From a virus, in IMG/VR virus record IMGVR_UViG_3300034105_002437, positions 1 to 64,000 of that record: a stretch of DNA of 64,000 nt. One strand, written 5' to 3'. The translations under genes were made by a program, and so were the position numbers. Of this stretch, positions 44,073 through 48,661 are shown piece by piece. Under the pieces are notes generated by a model. That model was given only the letters and a program-made list of their open reading frames with translations. It had not been told where the DNA came from and did not search any database. Each line of letters begins with the position of its first letter. Within the stretch, counting starts at the first letter, position 1.

Positions 44073-44513
44073 ATGACAGGATTACTGTTTCCAAAATTCG
44101 ACCAACTGTACCCAAACATGATTGGTCTAGACCAGATTACCGATATGTTGCAAGCTGCAACCAAAGATATTGCGAAATCTGTACCAACTTATCCCCCATA
44201 CAATATCAAACAAATCAAAGACAACAAGTTCGTCATCGAAATGGCTGTTGCTGGATTTGGAAAATCTGATATTGAAATTACCATGGAAGGTAATAAGTTG
44301 GCCATCAAAGGTGCCTCTAAAGAGGATGATAACCAGGACTATCTCTACAAAGGTATTGCCAACCGTGCATTTGAACGCACCTTCACATTGAAGGATACGA
44401 TTGAAATTAAAAATGCTGAATTGGTTAATGGTATGCTTAAGGTGTGGTTGGAAAATATGGTGAAGGCTCAAGACGCCATCAAGAAAATTTCCATTCAAAC
44501 AAAGGAAGACTAA
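44073..44513 (+). CDS. Small heat-shock protein, Hsp20/IbpA family
   Basis: Holdase chaperone with an alpha-crystallin domain: PPYNIKQIKDNKFVIEMAVAGFGKSDIEITMEGNKLAIKG, then FERTFTLKDTIEIKNAELVNGMLKVWLEN, the usual A-x-x-x-x-G-x-L pattern near the end. 146 residues. The ATG has AAGGAG 6 bases upstream. A TTG 21 bases earlier in frame is not needed. Hsp20 genes are common in cyanophages and T4-like marine phages, where they are thought to aid virion protein folding. Sits between its own promoter and a terminator, with one tiny ORF behind it. Confidence 0.92.
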   Translation: MTGLLFPKFDQLYPNMIGLDQITDMLQAATKDIAKSVPTYPPYNIKQIKDNKFVIEMAVAGFGKSDIEITMEGNKLAIKGASKEDDNQDYLYKGIANRAFERTFTLKDTIEIKNAELVNGMLKVWLENMVKAQDAIKKISIQTKED

Positions 44514-44599
44514 TGTTTAAAAAACTATTTTCAAGTATATTGGAAGCCATAGAGGCTATCAAGAAACACAGGTCAGACCGTACCTTAAAAGGTAGATAA
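44513..44599 (+). CDS. Micropeptide of 28 aa following hsp20
   Basis: ATG overlaps the hsp20 stop (TAATG) and the frame ends at TAA 44597-44599, four bases before the terminator stem. The peptide MFKKLFSSILEAIEAIKKHR followed by SDRTLKGR is an amphipathic basic helix with a conserved-looking MFKKL start of a kind I have seen in short phage and bacterial ORFs. Translational coupling and placement between two genes and a terminator support expression. Function unknown; membrane or RNA interaction is possible. Confidence 0.5.
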   Translation: MFKKLFSSILEAIEAIKKHRSDRTLKGR

Positions 44600-44602
44600 C
44601 CA

Positions 44603-44630
44603 TAAGGGGTCTTGACAGACCCCTTTTTTT
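44603..44630 (+). terminator. Intrinsic terminator after hsp20, with a -35 box in its loop
   Basis: Stem AAGGGGTC / GACCCCTT with loop TTGACA and a T run. The six loop bases are exactly a consensus -35 element used by the promoter at 44612-44640. Confidence 0.9.
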
Positions 44631-44640
44631 GTTGTATAAT
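44612..44640 (+). promoter_or_regulatory. Consensus sigma70 promoter nested in a terminator
   Basis: TTGACA (44612-44617) is the terminator loop, the 17-base spacer contains the terminator's 3' stem and T run, and TATAAT is at 44635-44640. Predicted start near 44647, 3 bases before the next ATG. Confidence 0.88.
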
Positions 44641-44649
44641 GGTGTCATT

Positions 44650-44844
44650 ATGAAAACTGTTAAAACTTCCATTCGCAAATTACGCAACCGCTTGAACCCA
44701 AGTGAAATCTATTTTACTCAATCTGATTGGGATCCCAAAGAGATTGATGGTGTACTATTTCTGCCTGTGGCGGAACAGATACCTATTCCTAGAGGCCGCA
44801 TGTTAAAATGGATGCGTAAAGATTCTTTAGAATATGTTAAATAA
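44650..44844 (+). CDS. Small basic hypothetical protein (64 aa), probably leaderless mRNA
   Basis: The ATG at 44650 lies about 3 bases after the predicted transcription start, so the mRNA is essentially leaderless; an earlier in-frame TTG at 44629 lies upstream of the transcript. The product (KTVKTSIRKLRNRLNPSEIY, then QSDWDPKEIDGVLFLPV and RGRMLKWMRKDSLEYVK) is basic, with a central acidic strand. I do not recognise it. It is directly followed by a tRNA-Met gene, so the promoter also begins the tRNA region. Could bind nucleic acid; unproven. Confidence 0.6.
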   Translation: MKTVKTSIRKLRNRLNPSEIYFTQSDWDPKEIDGVLFLPVAEQIPIPRGRMLKWMRKDSLEYVK

Positions 44845-44845
44845 C

Positions 44846-44920
44846 GCCCATATAGCTTAATGGTAAAGCAGGGAACTCATAATTCCTTGAGTGGGGGTTC
44901 AATTCCCTCTGTGGGCACCA
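44846..44920 (+). tRNA. tRNA-Met (CAT)
   Basis: Acceptor GCCCATA / TGTGGGC with encoded CCA. The anticodon loop CTCATAA lies between GGGAA and TTCCT. Elongator type. A tRNA-Ile2 with modified C34 cannot be excluded. Confidence 0.9.
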
Positions 44921-44934
44921 ATTGAAAGTGATAT

Positions 44935-45453
44935 GTGAAACAAAAATTTCGTGATGCTTATATGAAGGTGGCAGAGACTTTTGCAGAACTGTCTTCCGCC
45001 AGACGCCTTCATGTTGGCGCAATTATAGTGAAAGATGATAGAATTATATCTATTGGATACAATGGTATGCCATCTGGTTGGGATAACAACTGTGAAGATA
45101 AAGAATACATGGACCAAACGGCGGGTGGTTGGTTGTCACCTGAAGAAATTGAAGAACAGTGGCCATGGAGTGAACAACAGTTACCAAAAACTGAAGACCT
45201 TCCATGGCTTCGTTATAAGTTAAAAACAAAACCGGAGGTTCTTCATGCAGAAACTAATGCAATCGCTAAGCTGGCAAGATCGAATGAATCTGGCCTTGGG
45301 GCTCATCTCTTTGTTACTCATGCACCTTGTTTGGACTGTGCCAAGCTTGTTTACCAATCTGGTATCAATAGTGTTTATTATCGCAATAGTTATCGTATCC
45401 AAGATGGCTTACAATTCTTGGATAAAGCAGGAGTGAAAGTGGAAAAGATGTGA
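44935..45453 (+). CDS. dCMP deaminase
   Basis: Converts dCMP to dUMP for dTMP synthesis. Zn-binding motifs are intact: HAETNAIAKL (His/Glu, about 103-112) and PCLDCAK (Cys pair, about 131-137). The N-terminal SSARRLHVGAIIVKDDRIISIGYNGMPSG segment is typical. 172 residues (T4 Cd: 193). GTG start 15 bases after tRNA-Met. There is no ATG before residue ~10, and the family N-terminus supports GTG. Gene lies within the tRNA region as a nucleotide-metabolism insert. Confidence 0.92.
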   Translation: MKQKFRDAYMKVAETFAELSSARRLHVGAIIVKDDRIISIGYNGMPSGWDNNCEDKEYMDQTAGGWLSPEEIEEQWPWSEQQLPKTEDLPWLRYKLKTKPEVLHAETNAIAKLARSNESGLGAHLFVTHAPCLDCAKLVYQSGINSVYYRNSYRIQDGLQFLDKAGVKVEKM

Positions 45454-45456
45454 ATC

Positions 45457-45464
45457 TCTAAATA
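45457..45464 (+). promoter_or_regulatory. Late promoter-like box (TCTAAATA)
   Basis: One mismatch from TATAAATA, 32 bases before the SprT-like gene. Confidence 0.45.
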
Positions 45465-45496
45465 AGCCTGGGACATTATTGTCCAAAGGAGTTCCC

Positions 45497-46009
45497 ATGC
45501 GTGTTAGGGTAGTGAATTGTCCAGACAAAGACTTCAAGCCTTTTGTAGAAAGAGCTGCCCAATTCTACGCCAAAGAACTTGTGCCTAACACCAGAATACG
45601 AAACAACTGTTTTACTGAAATTAAATTTGATGAATCCATACAAGAATATGGGTTTGCAAGTGTTAAAGAATACAATACAAGAAACAAACCAAGACAATTT
45701 TTGATAGAGATTCATCCAGGCATTGGGTCCAGAAGAATACTAGAAACACTGGCCCATGAAATGGTTCATGTCAAACAGTACATTCAAAATGAAACCAACG
45801 ACCAGCTGACCAAGTGGCGGGGTAAAAGGATCAATTCTGACAAAGTGGACTATTGGGTGCAACCATGGGAAATAGATGCATATGGCCGTGAGACTGGACT
45901 ACTAACAAAGTTTGCAATTTCAGAACATCTCTGGGAAATATTTGAAGATTTTGTTAACCCTGGAGAACCAATAGTTAAACAATCAATCCGTTGGAAAATA
46001 AAATCTTAA
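45497..46009 (+). CDS. SprT-like zinc metalloprotease (170 aa)
   Basis: The HEMVHVKQY helix (HExxH, about 87-95) is the zinc-protease signature, and WEIDAYGRE further on could provide a third ligand Glu. Upstream, RQFLIEIHPGIGSRRILETLA forms the usual strand and helix before HExxH. The ATG at 45497 has AAGGAG 7 bases upstream. SprT-like proteins in cells process DNA-protein crosslinks. In phages their targets are unknown; this one could process a virion or DNA-bound protein. Late-type promoter box upstream. Confidence 0.8.
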   Translation: MRVRVVNCPDKDFKPFVERAAQFYAKELVPNTRIRNNCFTEIKFDESIQEYGFASVKEYNTRNKPRQFLIEIHPGIGSRRILETLAHEMVHVKQYIQNETNDQLTKWRGKRINSDKVDYWVQPWEIDAYGRETGLLTKFAISEHLWEIFEDFVNPGEPIVKQSIRWKIKS

Positions 46010-46029
46010 AAATATTTTTAAAAAACCGC

Positions 46030-46058
46030 TTGCCAAGGCTCAAAGTTTACTATATAAT
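46030..46058 (+). promoter_or_regulatory. Sigma70 promoter of a noncoding unit
   Basis: TTGCCA (46030-46035), 17 bases, TATAAT (46053-46058). Predicted start near 46065. No gene with a ribosome-binding site follows before a terminator at 46241-46270. Confidence 0.8.
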
Positions 46059-46064
46059 ACAAAC

Positions 46065-46270
46065 ATATTTAATTTTTTAGAAAGAAAAAAGTGTCTCTCA
46101 TATCCCATAAGCCCTTTACGTTACAACTAGAGTATCGCACAATGAATTGCGCCGATAGCTCATGGGCGATTACAACCGGGTTTTGTGTAGATGAGGGATG
46201 GGACGGATAAAAAAGTTCTAAAAAAGACTCCAAACACAAGACCCTAGACCTAAAAAATCTAGGGTTTTTT
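46065..46270 (+). ncRNA. Candidate ~200-nt noncoding RNA of unknown class
   Basis: Bounded by a promoter and a strong terminator. It contains no convincing ORF on the + strand and no TPsiC arm, so not a tRNA. Possible pairings: TCTCTCAT (46094-46101) with ATGAGGGA (46191-46198, one wobble), and hairpin CGCC (46150-46153) / GGCG (46165-46168). A further match, TCCCAT (46103-46108) with ATGGGA (46198-46203), would be mutually exclusive or pseudoknotted. Not tmRNA, 6S or RNase P by motifs I know. Confidence 0.55.
46241..46270 (+). terminator. Intrinsic terminator of the noncoding unit
   Basis: Stem ACCCTAGA / TCTAGGGT (46241-46248, 46258-46265) followed by T residues. Confidence 0.9.
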
Positions 46271-46273
46271 GTT

Positions 46274-46357
46274 TGTTGTTTCAATACAACACAGTGGTTG
46301 CCAGAATCTTTGGTTCTGATACAATACACACTTGTTCTTTAAAAATTTGTTGTAGTT
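46274..46357 (+). promoter_or_regulatory. tRNA leader module A: hairpin, promoter, boxA-like element
   Basis: Hairpin TGTTGT / ACAACA (46274-46291), -35 TTGCCA (46298-46303), 16 bases, -10 TACAAT (46320-46325), then a 24-base element at 46334-46357 beginning GTTCTTTAAAAATT. The latter resembles the boxA antitermination signal of bacterial rRNA leaders (about TGYTCTTTAACA). It lies 3 bases before tRNA-Gln. The same element is repeated exactly at 47061-47084. Confidence 0.65.
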
Positions 46358-46360
46358 TAT

Positions 46361-46434
46361 TCCCGAATGGTGTAGTGGCAGCACAGCAGACTTTGACTCT
46401 GTTAGTATAAGTTCGATTCTTATTTCGGGTGCCA
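46361..46434 (+). tRNA. tRNA-Gln (TTG)
   Basis: Anticodon loop CTTTGAC, T-arm with TTCGATT, G73 and encoded CCA. The first acceptor pair is a mismatch (T1-T72), a tolerated feature of Gln tRNAs with weak 1-72 pairing. Confidence 0.88.
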
Positions 46435-46439
46435 TATTC

Positions 46440-46520
46440 AAACACATTATAGTGACGCATGAGCAGGTCACCAACTTCCGCTGGTTACGACAATCGTAAG
46501 TGAGTGAAGATAGTGTGTTT
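46440..46520 (+). ncRNA. Structured spacer RNA between tRNA-Gln and tRNA-Ser
   Basis: Closing helix AAACACATTA (46440-46449) / TAGTGTGTTT (46511-46520), ten pairs with one wobble. Three internal hairpin stems: GTGAC/GTCAC (46452-46456, 46467-46471), ACCA/TGGT, and TTACGA/TCGTAA (46485-46490, 46494-46499). Cloverleaf-like but without anticodon or TPsiC sequences. Related closing helix at 47373-47439. Confidence 0.5.
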
Positions 46521-46526
46521 CAATAT

Positions 46527-46619
46527 GGAAGATAATGCAGGTGGGATGGTCCGCCGACTAGCCTTGAAAACTAGGTTCTCTCAAAAAGGGATGGGGTTCG
46601 ACTCCTCTGTCTTCCGCCA
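46527..46619 (+). tRNA. tRNA-Ser (TGA)
   Basis: Acceptor GGAAGA / TCTTCC with G73 and CCA, anticodon loop CTTGAAA, long variable arm as expected for serine. Confidence 0.9.
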
Positions 46620-46627
46620 AATTTTAA

Positions 46628-46701
46628 CTGGGTATATGATAGTGGCAGTCGCCGAGGTTTGGAACCTTGTAGTGCAAGTTCGATTCTTGCTACCCAGACC
46701 A
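46628..46701 (+). tRNA. tRNA-Pro (TGG), copy 1
   Basis: Acceptor CTGGGTA / TACCCAG (C1-G72 as in Pro tRNAs), anticodon loop TTTGGAA, A73 and CCA. Confidence 0.9.
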
Positions 46702-46706
46702 AAAAC

Positions 46707-46796
46707 GGAGAGTGGGCAGGATGGTAATGCAGCGGATTGCTAATCCGTAGGCTCATGAAAGTGGGCCACAGGGTTCGACTCCCTGACTCTCCACCA
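46707..46796 (+). tRNA. tRNA-Ser (GCT)
   Basis: Acceptor GGAGAGT / ACTCTCC, anticodon loop TTGCTAA, long variable arm, CCA encoded. Discriminator is A rather than the usual Ser G. Confidence 0.87.
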
Positions 46797-46798
46797 AT

Positions 46799-46890
46799 GC
46801 CAGCGAGACTTGGTAGTCAGAGAGGTCTTATACACCTTTTAGCGCCAGATTAGCGTTCTTGATAGGGTTCGATTCCCTACGCTGGTACCA
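46799..46890 (+). tRNA. tRNA with anticodon TAT and long variable arm (isotype uncertain)
   Basis: Acceptor GCCAGCG / CGCTGGT (G1-T72 wobble), A73, CCA, T-arm TAGGG-TTCGATT-CCCTA. The anticodon stem GAGGT / ACCTT encloses CTTATAC, giving TAT (Ile, AUA). A ~25-base variable arm with a CGC/GCG stem is typical of Leu/Ser/Tyr, not Ile, and the D-stem is weak. Could be a misread or diverged class II tRNA. Confidence 0.65.
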
Positions 46891-46898
46891 GATTTTAT

Positions 46899-46974
46899 GT
46901 TGGTGTGACCCGAATGGCTAGGGAGCAGATTGCAAATCTGTTATATGCAGGTTCAAATCCTGTCACCAACTCCA
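46899..46974 (+). tRNA. tRNA-Cys (GCA)
   Basis: Acceptor GTTGGTG / CACCAAC, anticodon loop TTGCAAA, U73 (typical of Cys) and CCA. Confidence 0.9.
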
Positions 46975-46978
46975 AACA

Positions 46979-47084
46979 TGTTGTAGAAATACAACAGTGC
47001 TGGTTGACAAAAGATGTGGTTGTGTTATACTTCATACATGAATTGAGAAATCAATCAAACGTTCTTTAAAAATTTGTTGTAGTT
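46979..47084 (+). promoter_or_regulatory. tRNA leader module B: hairpin, promoter, boxA-like element
   Basis: Perfect hairpin TGTTGTA-GAAA-TACAACA (46979-46996), -35 TTGACA (47004-47009), 16 bases, -10 TATACT (47026-47031), then the 24-base boxA-like element at 47061-47084, identical to that at 46334-46357. It ends 4 bases before tRNA-Glu. Confidence 0.7.
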
Positions 47085-47088
47085 AATT

Positions 47089-47163
47089 GCACCTATCGTC
47101 TATCGGTTAGGACGCTGCCCTTTCAAGGCGGAAAGAGGAGTTCGATTCTCCTTAGGTGTACCA
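47089..47163 (+). tRNA. tRNA-Glu (TTC)
   Basis: Acceptor GCACCTA / TAGGTGT, anticodon loop CTTTCAA, T-arm GGAG-TTCGATT-CTCC, A73 and CCA. Its CCA is part of a 16-bp inverted repeat with 47269-47284. Confidence 0.9.
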
Positions 47164-47284
47164 TTTGTTTTGCTGATGTAAGCCATGAGGTAAACGTCAA
47201 CCTTGAGTAACTCTGTATAGAAACGGTAATTGCTGCAGCTAATTCCGTTGAGCATAGCAAATAGTGCGTCAGCAAAACAAATGG
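47161..47284 (+). ncRNA. Structured spacer RNA with 16-bp closing helix
   Basis: CCATTTGTTTTGCTGA (47161-47176) is perfectly complementary to 47269-47284. The 92-base interior contains another strong stem AACGG-AATT / AATT-CCGTT and small hairpins GGT/ACC and GAG-TAA-CTC. There is no T-arm or anticodon, so it is not a tRNA. Candidate stable RNA, or a processing device for tRNA-Glu and tRNA-Lys. Confidence 0.6.
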
Positions 47285-47292
47285 TAGTTTAT

Positions 47293-47367
47293 GGAGGTAT
47301 AACTTAACGGCGAAAGTAGCTGGCTTTTAACCAGTAAATCAGAGTTCGATTCTCTGTGCCTCTACCA
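47293..47367 (+). tRNA. tRNA-Lys (TTT)
   Basis: Acceptor GGAGGTA / TGCCTCT, anticodon loop CTTTTAA inside CTGG/CCAG, T-arm AGAG-TTCGATT-CTCT, A73, CCA. Confidence 0.9.
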
Positions 47368-47372
47368 TATAA

Positions 47373-47439
47373 AAACACATTTCAATAGTTTCGACTGTGA
47401 TGGATAGTTTCTGTTTAGTACAGTATCCGAAGTGTGTTT
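47373..47439 (+). ncRNA. Structured spacer RNA between tRNA-Lys and tRNA-Tyr
   Basis: Closing helix AAACACATTTC (47373-47383) / GAAGTGTGTTT (47429-47439), one wobble. The inner nested stem is GGATA..CTGT-ttagt-ACAG-TATCC. The closing helix and 3' flank (GTGTGTTTC then ATATGGA) match the element at 46440-46520, and both precede a class II tRNA. Confidence 0.5.
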
Positions 47440-47445
47440 CTATAT

Positions 47446-47538
47446 GGAGCAATTGATGCTATGGCGTGTGCATCGGCGGACTGTAAATCCGTCCCCTCCG
47501 GGTAAACAATCTTGGTTCGACTCCAAGTTGCTCCACCA
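47446..47538 (+). tRNA. tRNA-Tyr (GTA)
   Basis: Acceptor GGAGCAA / TTGCTCC, anticodon loop CTGTAAA, long variable arm as in bacterial Tyr tRNAs, A73, CCA. Confidence 0.9.
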
Positions 47539-47728
47539 AATCCCGGTACTACTTCCGTTAAAGTAGCGTTTGATTAGCGATAGAGATCCGGTGGCAGAAG
47601 ACCGTTAGCGGAGTAATCCTGAATCTGATAGGCAGAATCTCACTGCACACAGACTCCGAATAAATGAGATGGACAGAGTAACTGCTCAATTAAGGGCTGG
47701 CGTGGAACCCAGTAGCTTATACTAATTT
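47539..47728 (+). ncRNA. ~190-nt structured spacer between tRNA-Tyr and tRNA-Asp
   Basis: No ORF and no TPsiC motif. Stems seen: CTACTT/AAGTAG (47549-47554, 47561-47566) and CGGAGT/ACTCCG (47609-47614, 47653-47658), plus a possible GGG/CCC hairpin near 47694-47710. Richer in G and C than the protein genes. Function unknown. Confidence 0.4.
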
Positions 47729-47803
47729 GGTCTCAAAGTGTTCATGGACGCACGTATGCCTGTCACGCATAAAGAAGGGGATCGTTACCCCTTGGGACCG
47801 CCA
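47729..47803 (+). tRNA. tRNA-Asp (GTC)
   Basis: Acceptor GGTCTCA / TGGGACC, anticodon stem TATGC/GCATA with loop CTGTCAC, G73 (Asp identity) and CCA. The T-loop is ATCGTTA, not TTCRANY: positions 54 and 58 appear exchanged. Confidence 0.85.
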
Positions 47804-47811
47804 AGTTTTAT

Positions 47812-47887
47812 TCCGCAGTAGCTCAGTCGGTAGAGTAGATGACTGTTAATCATTTGGTCGGTGGTTCGAGCCCACCCTGTGGAGCCA
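47812..47887 (+). tRNA. tRNA-Asn (GTT)
   Basis: Acceptor TCCGCAG / CTGTGGA, anticodon loop CTGTTAA, G73, CCA. Confidence 0.92.
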
Positions 47888-47895
47888 ATTTTTTC

Positions 47896-47972
47896 CCGTG
47901 TGTAGCTCAGCTAGGTAGAGCTCTTGGTTTGGGACCAAGTGGTCGCATGTTCGAATCGTGTCACACGGACCA
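47896..47972 (+). tRNA. tRNA-Pro (TGG), copy 2
   Basis: Acceptor CCGTGTG / CACACGG, anticodon stem CTTGG/CCAAG with loop TTTGGGA, A73, CCA. Same anticodon as the gene at 46628, but the sequences differ widely. Confidence 0.9.
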
Positions 47973-47981
47973 ATTTCGCCT

Positions 47982-48017
47982 TTGTTGACGGCGTATAATA
48001 GGATAAGTTGTCAACAA
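47982..48017. repeat. Inverted repeat between tRNA-Pro and tRNA-Ala
   Basis: TTGTTGAC (47982-47989) / GTCAACAA (48010-48017) around a 20-base loop that includes TATAAT. May be an RNA processing hairpin. There is no -35 at the right distance for a promoter. Confidence 0.5.
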
Positions 48018-48025
48018 CAAATTTT

Positions 48026-48100
48026 GGGCTGGTAGTGATAATGGGAGCACAGGGGCTTTGCAAGCCTTTAGTCGGGGTTCGATCCCCCGCCGGTCCACCA
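48026..48100 (+). tRNA. tRNA-Ala (TGC)
   Basis: Acceptor GGGCTGG / CCGGTCC (two wobbles), anticodon loop TTTGCAA, T-arm CGGGG-TTCGATC-CCCCG, A73, CCA. The third pair, G3-T70, matches the Ala identity element. Confidence 0.9.
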
Positions 48101-48105
48101 AATTC

Positions 48106-48180
48106 GGTTCAGTAGCACAGTGGTAGTGCAACTCCTTCATACGGAGTAGGTCGTTGGCTCGTATCCAACCTGAACCACCA
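48106..48180 (+). tRNA. tRNA-Met (CAT), copy 2, or tRNA-Ile2
   Basis: Acceptor GGTTCAG / CTGAACC, anticodon stem CTCC/GGAG with loop TTCATAC, T-loop CTCGTAT, A73, CCA. Whether C34 is modified to read AUA cannot be decided from DNA. Confidence 0.85.
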
Positions 48181-48184
48181 GTAT

Positions 48185-48260
48185 GGGTCTTTAACTCAGT
48201 GAACAGAGTACTTGGCTACGAACCAAGAAGTCGTAGGTTTGAATCCTACAAGACCCTCCA
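48185..48260 (+). tRNA. tRNA-Arg (ACG)
   Basis: Acceptor GGGTCTT / AAGACCC, anticodon stem CTTGG/CCAAG with loop CTACGAA, T-arm GTAGG-TTTGAAT-CCTAC, U73, CCA. Confidence 0.9.
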
Positions 48261-48486
48261 AGCCGTTCCGCTTTGTTAGCGGATACTGTGACCCACAGGA
48301 TAGAAGTGAGGTGACTCTCACGGGTGGTAGTCTTTAAACCGAAAGGCCGCTGGCAGTGCGATAACGGTCCTGGTCGGGAAGCGGGTGGAGGGTGTGTGTT
48401 ACAAGGCGTTGAACCAAACGGGGAGCCAAGTAACAACGGTGCGAGCTGACACACTAAATTACCGCCGCAGGACGCAGAGCATTTAT
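48261..48486 (+). ncRNA. ~226-nt GC-rich structured spacer RNA
   Basis: Longest tRNA-free stretch of the array. It has hairpin CCGCT-ttgtt-AGCGG near 48267-48282, a GTGA/TCAC hairpin, and a nested set GTGTGT..GTTAC..GGC/GCC..GTAAC..ACACAC over about 48390-48456. No T-arm, no RBS-linked ORF. An antisense frame here is a shadow of the tRNA-Arg sequence. Candidate stable RNA of unknown class. Confidence 0.5.
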
Positions 48487-48560
48487 ACCCCGTTAGCTCA
48501 AAGGTAGAGCACCCGGCTGATAACCGGGAGACAGAGGATCGTTACCTCTACAGGGTACCA
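48487..48560 (+). tRNA. tRNA-Ile (GAT)
   Basis: Anticodon stem CCCGG/CCGGG with loop CTGATAA, acceptor ACCCCGT / ACAGGGT (one C-A mismatch), A73, CCA. Shares the exchanged T-loop ATCGTTA with tRNA-Asp. Confidence 0.88.
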
Positions 48561-48566
48561 AATTTT

Positions 48567-48640
48567 TTCTCGCTGGTGTAATGGCAGCATAGCGGTCTCC
48601 AAAACCGTTGGTTGGGGTTCGAGTCCCTAGCGGGAAGCCA
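48567..48640 (+). tRNA. tRNA-Trp (CCA)
   Basis: Acceptor TTCTCGC / GCGGGAA, anticodon loop CTCCAAA, G73 (Trp identity), CCA. Confidence 0.9.
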
Positions 48641-48661
48641 ATTTTTATAAAGGTGATTGAT

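Noticed and set aside
47539-47728. Hidden tRNA or tmRNA in the spacer
   Set aside because: No TTCRA-type T-loop, no CCA-ended acceptor partner and no tag-peptide frame were found.
47705-47730. TATACT-like box before tRNA-Asp as a promoter
   Set aside because: No recognisable -35 element at 16-18 bases.
47982-47999. TTGACG close to TATAAT before tRNA-Ala as a promoter
   Set aside because: Only 3 bases separate the boxes, and no -35 lies about 17 bases upstream of the TATAAT. I kept the inverted repeat only.
48191-48454. Antisense 87-residue frame over tRNA-Arg and the spacer
   Set aside because: It has the typical composition of frames read through tRNA genes and no ribosome-binding site.
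48261-48486. RNase P RNA or group I intron
   Set aside because: I could not find the conserved core motifs of either class; a covariance search would be decisive.
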